From contig CADCLH010000142.1 in NCBI GenBank assembly GCA_902802215.1, forward strand, positions 1 through 6,654: 6,654 bases of DNA, in the 5' to 3' direction. This DNA comes from Oscillospiraceae bacterium (GTDB taxonomy: Bacteria; Bacillota; Clostridia; Oscillospirales; Oscillospiraceae). The notes under the pieces were generated by a model. The model saw nothing but the letters and a program-made list of their open reading frames with translations. It did no database searches and was not told the origin of the DNA. Below are positions 1-5,877 of this stretch, one piece after another; the stretch's first letter is position 1; each line of letters opens with the position of its first letter. The translations under genes and the position numbers were made by a program.

Positions 1-1979
1 GTCGCTGCCGGCTTTCAGCATGCGCTCGACGCTCTCGCGCAGGGCGGCGTGTTCGGGCAGGGCCAGCTCCGGGTCGGCGGCGAGCAGGAGCGTCGCCTCC
101 TGCTGAGCCTTTTGCAGCACGTTCACGTCCGCGCCGAGGTCGGCGACGTGCATCTCGGGCAGACCGTGCTGGCGCGAGCCGAAGAAGTCGCCCGGGCCGC
201 GCAGGCGCAGGTCCTCCTCGGCGATCCTGAAGCCGTCGTTGGTTTTGGTCATGATCGAAAGCCGCGCGCGGTTTTCCTCGCCGTCGTTGTCGGACACGAG
301 GATGCACCAGCTCTTGTGCTGCCCGCGCCCGACGCGGCCCCGGAGCTGGTGGAGCTGGCTGAGGCCGAAGCGCTCGGCGTTCTCCACGATCATCAGCGCC
401 GCGTTCGGCACATCGACGCCGACCTCGATGACAGTCGTGGCGACGAGGATGTCGATCTCCCCGGCGACCGTCGCGGCCATGACCGCGTCCTTCTCCTTCG
501 CCTTCATGCGGCCGTGGATGCAGGCCACTTTCAGCTCGGGGAAGGTCCGGGCAAGCTCGGCGGCGTGCTCCTGCGCGTTCTTGAGCGGCGCGGGCAGCTC
601 CTCGTTTTCCTCCACCATCGGGCAGACGACGAAGACCTGACGGCCCTCGGAGACCAGCCTGCGGATAAAGCCGTTGAGGCGCTCACGGTAGCTCTCGTCC
701 ACGGCGAAGGTGTCCACCTTCTGCCGCCCGGGCGGGAGCTCGTCGATCACGGACACGTCGAGATCGCCGTAGATGATGAGGGCGAGCGTGCGCGGGATGG
801 GCGTTGCGGACATGACGAGCACGTGGGGCCGCTGCCCCTTGCCGATCAGGGCCGAGCGCTGCCCGACGCCGAAGCGGTGCTGCTCGTCCGTCACCACGAG
901 GGCGAGGCGCTCGTACTCCACGTCCTGACTGAACAGGGCGTGGGTGCCGATGATGAGGTCGAGCTCGCCCGCCTTGAGCGCCGCCTTGACCTCGCGCTTT
1001 TCCTTCGCGCTCATCGAGCCCGTGAGCTTGCCGATGCGAAGCCCCAGCGGGCCCAGCAGCTCCGTGAGCGTGCGGCAGTGCTGCTCGGCGAGGATCTCGG
1101 TCGGCGCCATGAAGGCGGAGCAATAGCCGTTCTCCGCGCAGTGCCAGATCAGCGCCGCCGCGACCAGCGTCTTGCCGCTGCCCACGTCGCCCTGCACGAG
1201 GCGGTTCATCACCGTGCCGGAGTCCATGTCGGAAAGCGCCTGCTCCACCGCGCGCTTCTGCGCCCCGGTGGGGGAGAAGGGGAGCGCCGCCCAGAAGCGG
1301 TCCATGCTCTGCGGGCGCATTTGAATGCCGCGCTCGCGCGTGCGCTCGCCCCGCATGCGGCCCAGCGCGCAGGCCAGAACGAACAGTTCCTCGAAGATCA
1401 GGCGGCGGCGCGCCAACTCCAGCGCCGTGAAGTCCGCGGGGAAGTGGATGTTTTCATAGGCGTAGCCCGTCTGGGCGAGCTGGCAGCGCTCGCGCACGTC
1501 GTGGGGCAGCACGTCCGGCAGCTGGTCCAGACACGCGTCCAGCCCCTGCCGCACGGCGGAGAGCATGCTGCGCTGGTTGAGCCCCGCCGCGGTCCGGTAG
1601 ACGGGCAGGATGCGCCCGGTCACCGTGCGCGGGCCCCCGGCGCGCTCGTACACGGGGTTGACCATGCTGCGGCGCGCGCCGCTGACCTCGATCTTGCCGT
1701 AAAAGACGTAGGTCTCGCCGCGGCGCAGATTGTCCTTTGCGTAGGGCTGGTTGAAGAAGGTGAGGTCCAGCGAGCCGCTGTCGTCCACGGCGCGCAGCTT
1801 CACCAGATCCAGCCCTCGACCGTGAGCGCGATGGGCTTGACGGCGCTGCGGTCCTCGTAGCGGCGGGGGAAAAAAGAAACAAGGTCACGCAGAGAAAAGA
1901 CGCCGAGCTTGTTCAGCGCCTGCGCCTTTTTCTCTCCTATGCCCTTGAGGTAGCGTACTTCGGTGTTCAGGTCTGCCAT
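1..1979 (-). pseudogene. recG: ATP-dependent DNA helicase RecG, frameshifted; 3' end off the window
   Basis: RecG is a superfamily 2 helicase that remodels stalled replication forks and branched DNA in the cytoplasm. The start is the ATG at 1979, giving MADLNTEVRYLKGIG, 3 nt after the apbE stop, so translation is probably coupled; no strong ribosome binding site is seen. The first frame reads through FFPRRYEDR, typical of the start of the wedge/OB domain, then hits TGA at 1802-1800 after 59 residues. From about 1818 a second frame is open without interruption to base 1. It carries VDDSGSLDLTFFN, Walker A GDVGSGKT (1191-1168), the DEQH box (888-877), SAT (810-802), QLRGRVGR (348-325) and the RecG-specific GPGDFFGSRQHG. 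Compared with family members recalled from memory, about 15-22 codons between RYEDR and DDSGSL are missing. Only a few C-terminal residues should lie beyond the edge. The identity is certain; whether the lesion is a real mutation or an assembly error is open. Confidence 0.93.
1800..1818 (-). other. Frameshift/deletion junction in recG
   Basis: The upstream frame reads L-T-V-E-G and then W-I-W-stop. The downstream frame reads R-G-L-D-L-V-K-L-R across the same bases. The 7-mer CGAGGGC (1818-1812) can be read as the end of the upstream coding piece (GTC GAG GGC) or the start of the downstream piece (CGA GGG CTG). That is what a deletion between two 7-bp direct repeats would leave. GTG at 1803 overlaps the TGA stop as GTGA and has GAGGG 9 nt upstream, so reinitiation of the C-terminal part is formally possible. 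Confidence 0.8.
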
Positions 1980-1982
1980 GGC

Positions 1983-3020
1983 TTACTCGACGTAACGCAG
2001 CGTGTACGCGTTGTTCGACAGCGTGAATTTTTCGATCAGACCCTTGGTGCAGATGACCTCGTTCTCGTTGTTGATGAGGATCATGTCAAAGCCGCCGTAC
2101 ACGCGCCAGTAGTTGATCGCCTTGCTCTGCCCGAGAACGAACATCGCGGTCGACAGACAGTCGGCCAGCGTCCCGTCCTCGCAGACGATGGTCGCGGATT
2201 TGAGCGTGTTGTTGATCGGACGCCCCGACTCAGGGTTGATGAGGTGGTGATAGGTCTTGCCGTCCTGCGTGAAGTAGCGCTGGTAGGTGCCGGAGGTGAC
2301 GATCGCCGCCTCGCCGATCGAGAGGACGCCGACGTAGTTCGTCGGGTTGTTGGGGTCCGCCACGGCCACGGCCCAGTTGGAGCCGTCCGGCTTGTGGCCG
2401 AGCGTCTGCACGTTCCCGCCGAGCGAGATGATGCCGCTCGTGACGCCGGCGTTGCGCATGGCTGAAATCGCGTTTTCGGCGGCGCAGCCCTTGGCGACCG
2501 ACGCGAAGCTGAGCTGCGTGCCGACCGGGAAGGAGACCGCGTAGGAGCCGGAGCTCGGGAAGCTGGTCAGCACCATCTTGTCGAAGCCCTTGTGCGACAG
2601 GTCGACCCACAGCTCCTCTTCCGTGGGGACGTAGTAGCGGCCGCTGTCGAAGCCCCAGCGCACGATGACCGGGTAGATCGTCAGATCGAGCGCGCCGCCC
2701 GACTGCTTGTAGACCGTGTAGGCGGTCGAGAGCATCTTGTTGACCTGACCCGAGATCGAGACGTTGCCGCCCTGGGCGTGGTTGATGGCGTAGGTCGTGC
2801 TGGTCTCGAGGTCCGGGTCGAGCGCGTCGTTCATGGACTGGATGACGCTCTGCGCGGCGTTGAGCCCGTACTCCGCCCGCTTGCCGTAGGCGGTCAGCGT
2901 CATGATGGTGTCCATGGCGAACACCTGGCGCTGGCTCATCTGCGTCTCCCCGCAGGCGGCGAGCGGCAGGAGCAGCATCAGGCACAGTAGTATAATCAGG
3001 ATTCGTTTGCTGTTGTTCAT
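1983..3020 (-). CDS. apbE: FAD:protein FMN transferase, ApbE family lipoprotein
   Basis: ApbE/Ftp enzymes use FAD and Mg2+ to attach FMN covalently to Thr or Ser of exported flavoproteins such as Rnf/Nqr subunits, acting outside the membrane. ATG at 3020 gives 345 residues. It is preferred over a TTG 10 codons upstream because AAAGGGA lies about 10 nt before the ATG and the signal peptide then starts normally (MNNSKR, hydrophobic stretch, lipobox LAAC with lipidated Cys23). Family motifs in order: FAMDTIMT (34-41), SVAKG (174-178), SLGGN (199-203), VTSGTYQRYF (241-250), HHLINPESG (258-266), where many members have DP rather than NP, and LADCLSTA (285-292), whose Asp is the usual metal ligand. 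The length fits a complete protein. It is first in an apbE-recG pair, and no flavoprotein substrate gene is visible nearby. Confidence 0.95.
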   Translation of the reverse strand: MNNSKRILIILLCLMLLLPLAACGETQMSQRQVFAMDTIMTLTAYGKRAEYGLNAAQSVIQSMNDALDPDLETSTTYAINHAQGGNVSISGQVNKMLSTAYTVYKQSGGALDLTIYPVIVRWGFDSGRYYVPTEEELWVDLSHKGFDKMVLTSFPSSGSYAVSFPVGTQLSFASVAKGCAAENAISAMRNAGVTSGIISLGGNVQTLGHKPDGSNWAVAVADPNNPTNYVGVLSIGEAAIVTSGTYQRYFTQDGKTYHHLINPESGRPINNTLKSATIVCEDGTLADCLSTAMFVLGQSKAINYWRVYGGFDMILINNENEVICTKGLIEKFTLSNNAYTLRYVE

Positions 3021-3067
3021 GGGCTTGGCGTCCCTTTCCGTGCGGTTCAAAAAAAGAAAAATCGTCC

Positions 3068-3096
3068 TTTACTTTGGGAGGAAAGTTTGCTATAAT
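3068..3096 (+). promoter_or_regulatory. Sigma70-type promoter for tRNA-Arg
   Basis: TTTACT (3068-3073), a 17-bp spacer and a consensus TATAAT (3091-3096) with extended -10 TGC. Transcription would begin near 3103 and reach the tRNA after a leader of about 85 nt. The leader contains complementary GGGCGCG (3119-3125) and CGCGCCC (3161-3167), which flank the opposing apbE -10 region. Confidence 0.7.
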
Positions 3097-3146
3097 ACGC
3101 CTTGCTCCGCAGAACAGAGGGCGCGCGGCAGCTTTCCGACTGATTC

Positions 3147-3175
3147 AGTATAGCAGATTTCGCGCCCCTTGTAAA
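3147..3175 (-). promoter_or_regulatory. Sigma70-type promoter for apbE-recG
   Basis: On the minus strand TTTACA (3175-3170), a 17-bp spacer and TATACT (3152-3147) preceded by TGC form a good extended -10 promoter. Transcription would start near 3140, about 120 nt before the apbE ATG. It faces the tRNA promoter. An 11-bp perfect inverted repeat (3139-3149) covers the end of the -10 box and the predicted start point. Confidence 0.7.
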
Positions 3176-3188
3176 TACGGACAGATAC

Positions 3189-3265
3189 GCGGCTGTAGCT
3201 CAGCTGGATAGAGTGCCAGACTCCGACTCTGGAGGTCGTGGGTTCGAATCCCGTCAGCCGTACCA
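3189..3265 (+). tRNA. tRNA-Arg (anticodon CCG)
   Basis: A full cloverleaf folds. The acceptor GCGGCTG pairs with CAGCCGT (first pair G-U). The D-arm reads GCTC/GAGT with GG in the loop and A20. The anticodon stem is CCAGA/TCTGG around the loop CTCCGAC, giving CCG, which reads CGG (Arg). The variable loop has 5 nt, and the T-arm has the TTCGAAT loop. Discriminator A and CCA are encoded (3262-3265). Two weak pairs (T-G, G-T) sit at the base of the T-stem. The last six bases also form one arm of the following terminator hairpin. Confidence 0.93.
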
Positions 3266-3305
3266 AAATACGGGCGTCCCGAAAGGGACGTCCGTATTTT
3301 GGTAC
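3260..3305 (+). terminator. tRNA-Arg terminator hairpin, probably bidirectional
   Basis: A 21-bp stem (3260-3280 with 3285-3305) closes a GAAA tetraloop with a single G-T pair. Its G+C-rich upper part is followed by ATTTT on the plus strand and also on the minus strand, the symmetry expected of a two-way intrinsic terminator. The 5' arm includes GTACCA, the mature tRNA 3' end, so this hairpin and the tRNA acceptor stem compete for the same bases. Confidence 0.7.
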
Positions 3306-3375
3306 AGACGGTGGAATTATGTAAACCCACGACCTCCAGGTGCGAAGCACGTTTAATCCGCCGGAGGCGGCCCGC
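3262..3375 (+). repeat. 114-bp repeat, copy 1 (tRNA-adjacent)
   Basis: Identical to 3579-3692 except G/A at 3286/3603, offset 317 bp. It starts exactly at ACCA of the tRNA end. It contains the terminator hairpin, an unpaired linker (3306-3323), a 16-bp inverted copy of a tRNA segment (3324-3339), and hairpins GTGC-GAA-GCAC (3340-3350) and CCGCC-GGA-GGCGG (3358-3370). It continues beyond the shared part into hairpin CCCGCGC-GAA-GCGCGGG (3371-3387) and the 33-bp tRNA 3'-end copy. Confidence 0.95.
3324..3339 (-). repeat. 16-bp inverted copy of a tRNA-Arg segment
   Basis: The reverse complement of AACCCACGACCTCCAG equals tRNA positions 3229-3244 (anticodon-stem 3' side, variable loop and T-stem). 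Twelve of these bases (3324-3335) can also pair with the tRNA fragment at 3390-3401. The same inverted segment occurs in repeat copy 2 at 3641-3656. Confidence 0.9.
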
Positions 3376-3389
3376 GCGAAGCGCGGGAC

Positions 3390-3422
3390 AGGTCGTGGGT
3401 TCGAATCCCGTCAGCCGTACCA
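3390..3422 (+). repeat. 33-bp direct copy of the tRNA-Arg 3' end, including CCA
   Basis: Exact duplicate of 3233-3265 (variable loop, T-arm, acceptor 3' strand, discriminator, CCA), 157 bp downstream. No matching 5' acceptor half precedes it, so it is not a second tRNA. Such direct repeats of a tRNA 3' end are typical of att sites left by tRNA-targeting elements, but the 157-bp interval has no room for an integrase. Confidence 0.92.
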
Positions 3423-3480
3423 GCGTCAGAAGAACGCTGCTCCGTTCCGTTTCCGCGGTTTGCGTAAGAGCCGCGAAAAC
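3421..3480 (+). repeat. Two short hairpins after the tRNA 3'-end copy
   Basis: CAGCGT/ACGCTG (3421-3426 with 3434-3439, 7-nt loop) overlaps the last two bases of the CCA copy. GTTTCCGCGG/CCGCGAAAAC (3449-3458 with 3471-3480, 12-nt loop) pairs 9 of 10. Neither is followed by a T-run, so neither is called as a terminator. No gene is supported between 3423 and 3578. Confidence 0.6.
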
Positions 3481-3508
3481 TGCACATCCGCAGCGTCCTT
3501 CTTCCTTT

Positions 3509-3546
3509 CCAAACCGGAGGTCCTCGCGGGGGGACCTCCGGTTTGG
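3509..3546. repeat. Perfect 15-bp inverted repeat, strong hairpin
   Basis: CCAAACCGGAGGTCC (3509-3523) is perfectly complementary to 3532-3546 around an 8-nt loop. It forms a stable hairpin on either strand, but neither flank has a U-tract, so a normal intrinsic terminator is not supported. It sits between the two copies of the 114-bp repeat. Confidence 0.85.
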
Positions 3547-3578
3547 GGTTACGGAGGAAATCCGTTATGAACACTCGG

Positions 3579-3620
3579 ACCAAAATACGGGCGTCCCGAA
3601 AGAGACGTCCGTATTTTGGT
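3579..3620 (-). terminator. Putative terminator for the cobalamin operon (repeat copy 2 hairpin)
   Basis: The same long GAAA/TTTC-loop stem as behind the tRNA, with one mispair and one G-T pair. On the minus strand it lies about 115 nt past the cbiC stop and ends in CCGTATTTTGG. It is the first hairpin with a T-tract downstream of cbiC, so it is the likely stop for that operon. This is inferred from structure only. Confidence 0.5.
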
Positions 3621-3692
3621 ACAGACGGTGGAATTATGTAAACCCACGACCTCCAGGTGCGAAGCACGTTTAATCCGCCGGAGGCGGCCCGC
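3579..3692 (+). repeat. 114-bp repeat, copy 2
   Basis: Second copy of the tRNA-adjacent repeat, beginning at the same ACCA but without a tRNA before it. One mismatch (A at 3603) puts a C-A mispair in the hairpin stem. Beyond the shared part the third hairpin becomes the palindrome CCCGCATGCGGG (3688-3699). The 33-bp tRNA copy is reduced to 13 bp (3702-3714). Confidence 0.95.
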
Positions 3693-3701
3693 ATGCGGGG
3701 G

Positions 3702-3714
3702 GAATCCCGTCAGC
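3702..3714 (+). repeat. 13-bp remnant of the tRNA-Arg 3' end
   Basis: GAATCCCGTCAGC equals tRNA positions 3246-3258 (T-loop end to acceptor stem). It is placed after repeat copy 2 as the 33-bp copy is placed after repeat copy 1, so it is best read as an eroded version of that end. It ends 20 bp before the cbiC stop codon. Confidence 0.75.
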
Positions 3715-3733
3715 TTTATGTCCGGATCCGGAG

Positions 3734-4396
3734 TCAGTTCCCGCTGCGCGTTTCCGGGTCCGTCAGCGCCGCCGCCTGATACAGCAGAGCGTTGCAGATC
3801 GCCGCGGCGACCGTGCTGCCGCCCTTGCGGCCCAGGGCGATGACGGCGGGGACTCCGTAAGCCTTGCAGACCGCGAGCGCGCGCTCCTTGCTCTCCACGA
3901 CGTTGACGAAGCCGACCGGCACGCCGATCACCAGCGCGGGGCGCAGGCCCTTTTCGATGTGCTCGGAAAGACGCAGCAGCGCCGTCGGCGCGTTGCCGAC
4001 GGCATAGACCGCGCCCGGATAGAGCGCCGCCGCGTGATCCATCGAAACGACGGCGCGCGTGACGCCGCGCGCTCTTGCGGCCTCGGCGACAAAGGGCTCC
4101 GCCATGAAGCAGCGCGCCGCGCAGCCGAGCTTCTGCAGCGCCGGCTTGCTGATCCCCGCGAGGGCCATGTTGCTGTCCGTGACGATCACGCCGCCGCGCA
4201 GCGCCGCCTGCGCGGAAAGCACCGCGCCCGCCGTGATGCGCAGGTTCGCAGCGTAGTCGAAATCCGCCGTGGTGTGGATCACGCGCCTGATGAGCGCGGC
4301 GTTCTCCTCGGGCAGCGCGACGCCGCGCGCGCGCAGCTCGCGCTCGATGATCGTCATGCTCTCGCGTTCGATCTGCGCGGGGGTTATCAGCTCCAT
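3734..4396 (-). CDS. cbiC: (Cobalt-)precorrin-8X methylmutase CbiC/CobH
   Basis: Catalyses the 1,5-methyl shift from C-11 to C-12 that turns (cobalt-)precorrin-8 into (cobalt) cobyrinic acid, a cytoplasmic step of corrin ring synthesis. The 220-residue protein fits the family length. Recognisable blocks are RVIHTTADFDYA with catalytic His41, VTDSNMALAGI (72-82), VSMDHAAAL, VGNAPTALLRL (133-143), GVPVGFVNVVESK (158-170) and GRKGGSTVAAAICNAL (189-204). The ATG shares one base with the cbiP stop (TGATG), and GGAGG lies 10 nt upstream within cbiP, so translation is coupled. A longer open frame upstream (to 4750) is an out-of-frame shadow of cbiP. It is the last gene of the cobalamin operon in this window and appears intact. 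The symbol cbiC follows the anaerobic naming; cobH is the aerobic equivalent. Confidence 0.96.
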   Translation of the reverse strand: MELITPAQIERESMTIIERELRARGVALPEENAALIRRVIHTTADFDYAANLRITAGAVLSAQAALRGGVIVTDSNMALAGISKPALQKLGCAARCFMAEPFVAEAARARGVTRAVVSMDHAAALYPGAVYAVGNAPTALLRLSEHIEKGLRPALVIGVPVGFVNVVESKERALAVCKAYGVPAVIALGRKGGSTVAAAICNALLYQAAALTDPETRSGN

Positions 4397-5877
4397 CAGG
4401 CAAAGTCCTCCATGATGCGGTAGACCGCATCCATATCCAGCGCCTCCCGTACGCCCGCCGCGAGCAGGTCGTACTGGCGCTCCCGGTACGTCTGCCGCGG
4501 CTGGGCCGCGGCGCTTTCTTTTTGGATCCCCTTGCGCTCGCAGAGCCAGTTCGCGAGCTTTTCGAGCGCCTCGCCGCTGTCGAACAGGCCGTGCAGATAG
4601 GTGCCGGAAACGTTCCCGCTCCGGCAGCCGTCTGCGCGCCCGTCGTCCAGACGGCAGAAGGGCTCCCCGCGCACCTCGGTCGCGCCCATGTGGATCTCGT
4701 AGCCGTCCAGCGCCGCGCCGTCCAGCGGCCCGCCTGTGACGCGCGCACACACGCGCGTGAGCGTCTTTTCCGGCGCAAAGGCCGTGGCGCAGGGCAGCAG
4801 CCCCAGACCGTGCAGGGCGGGGACGCTGCCCTCGACCCCGGCGGGGTCGGTGATGGTCTCTCCCAGCATCTGATAGCCGCCGCAGACGCCGAGCACCGGC
4901 GTCCCGCGCGCGGCGAGGCGCAGCACGGCGGCCTCCAGCCCGCAGCGGCGCAGCCAGAGCAGATCGTCCATCGTGCTCTTGGTGCCGGGCAGGATCAGCA
5001 GATCCGGCTCTGAGAGCTGCGTGGCGCGGTCCACATAGCGCACGCCGAGCAGCTCATGGGCCTCCAGCGGGGCAAAATCCGTGAAGTTTGCGATGTGCGG
5101 CAGGCGGATCACCGCGACGTCCAGCGGCTTATGCGCGCTGTGCGCGTCCAGACAGGGGGCGAGCGAGTCCTCGTCGTCGATCCGGACATTCAGAAACGGC
5201 ACCACGCCGAGCACCGGAACGCCCGTCAGCGCCTCGAGCTGCCTCAGCCCCGGACGCAGCAGCGCCTCGTCGCCGCGGAATTTGTTGACGACCAGCCCCC
5301 GGACGCGCGCGCGCTCGGATTCCCGGAGCAGCGCTACGGTGCCGTAGAGCTGCGCGAACACCCCGCCGCGGTCGATGTCGCCCGCGAGCAGCACGGGCGC
5401 GTTCACCAGCTCCGCAAGGCCCATGTTCACGATGTCGTTTTCCCGCAGATTGATCTCGGCGGGGCTCCCCGCGCCCTCGATCACGATCACGTCGTACTCC
5501 GCCGCAAGGCTGTCATAGGCCGCCCTGATCTCGGGGATCAGGGCTTTTTTGTACGCGAAATAGTCCGCCGCCGCCATCTGCGCGCGCACCCGCCCGTTCA
5601 CGATGACCTGGCTGCCGGTGTCGCTCGAGGGCTTGAGCAGGATGGGGTTCATGCGCACGTCCGGCTCGATCCCGGCGGCCTCCGCCTGCACGGCCTGGGC
5701 GCGCCCGATCTCCAGCAGCTCCCGCGTGACGGCGCTGTTGAGCGCCATATTCTGACTCTTGAACGGCGCCGCGCGCAGCCCGTCCTGCGCAAAGATCCGG
5801 CACAGCGCCGTGCACAGCAGGCTCTTGCCCGCTCCCGACATCGTGCCCTGTACCATGATGCGCTTTGCTCTGCTCAT
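4396..5877 (-). CDS. cbiP: Cobyric acid synthase (glutamine-hydrolysing) CbiP/CobQ
   Basis: Amidates the b, d, e and g carboxylates of adenosylcobyrinic acid a,c-diamide, using glutamine and ATP, to give adenosylcobyric acid. The 493 residues match the family. The N-terminal synthetase half shows GTMSGAGKS (11-19), KSQNMALNS, LKPSSDTGSQV (81-91), EGAGSPAEINL (134-144), GDIDRGGVFA (166-175) and VVNKFRGD. The C-terminal class I glutaminase-like half shows LPGTKST (296-302), VLGVCGGYQMLG with nucleophile Cys332, and SGTYLHGLFD with His429. The start overlaps the cobD stop by ATGA and has AGGGAG 8 nt upstream (5891-5886), so the ATG at 5877 is secure. All expected motifs are present and no internal lesion is seen, unlike the neighbouring cobD. 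The alternative symbol is cobQ. Confidence 0.97.
   Translation of the reverse strand: MSRAKRIMVQGTMSGAGKSLLCTALCRIFAQDGLRAAPFKSQNMALNSAVTRELLEIGRAQAVQAEAAGIEPDVRMNPILLKPSSDTGSQVIVNGRVRAQMAAADYFAYKKALIPEIRAAYDSLAAEYDVIVIEGAGSPAEINLRENDIVNMGLAELVNAPVLLAGDIDRGGVFAQLYGTVALLRESERARVRGLVVNKFRGDEALLRPGLRQLEALTGVPVLGVVPFLNVRIDDEDSLAPCLDAHSAHKPLDVAVIRLPHIANFTDFAPLEAHELLGVRYVDRATQLSEPDLLILPGTKSTMDDLLWLRRCGLEAAVLRLAARGTPVLGVCGGYQMLGETITDPAGVEGSVPALHGLGLLPCATAFAPEKTLTRVCARVTGGPLDGAALDGYEIHMGATEVRGEPFCRLDDGRADGCRSGNVSGTYLHGLFDSGEALEKLANWLCERKGIQKESAAAQPRQTYRERQYDLLAAGVREALDMDAVYRIMEDFA

Noticed and set aside
49..1860. Long plus-strand open frame of 603 codons opposite recG
   Set aside because: It is a shadow caused by high GC at third codon positions of recG. 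Its translation is low-complexity (Arg, Ala, Leu, Val, His), while the minus strand carries all RecG motifs.
3090..3350. Minus-strand frames across the tRNA that read like RLTGFEPTTSR or ADGIRTHDLQSR
   Set aside because: These are antisense translations of a tRNA gene, a common source of false proteins.
3390..3422. A second tRNA-Arg
   Set aside because: Only the 3' part is present (variable loop, T-arm, acceptor 3' strand, CCA). No D-arm, anticodon arm or matching 5' acceptor strand precedes it.
3306..3422. Integron attC site
   Set aside because: No paired RYYYAAC/GTTRRRY core sites flank the hairpins and there is no cassette gene or integrase in the window.
3567..3641. A 24-codon plus-strand frame (MNTRTKIRASRKR...) with GGAGG 9 nt upstream of its ATG
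   Set aside because: Nearly all of it is the hairpin part of repeat copy 2, the equivalent start is absent in copy 1, and no promoter is evident. The Shine-Dalgarno match may be a leftover or chance.
3262..3692. CRISPR array
   Set aside because: There are only two copies of a 114-bp unit separated by 203 bp, with internal palindromes; the repeat and spacer lengths do not fit and no cas genes are present.
3549..4778. Minus-strand open frame of 409 codons spanning the repeat, cbiC and part of cbiP
   Set aside because: It is out of frame with cbiC and cbiP, with Arg/Ala-rich translation and no recognisable family; it is a shadow frame.
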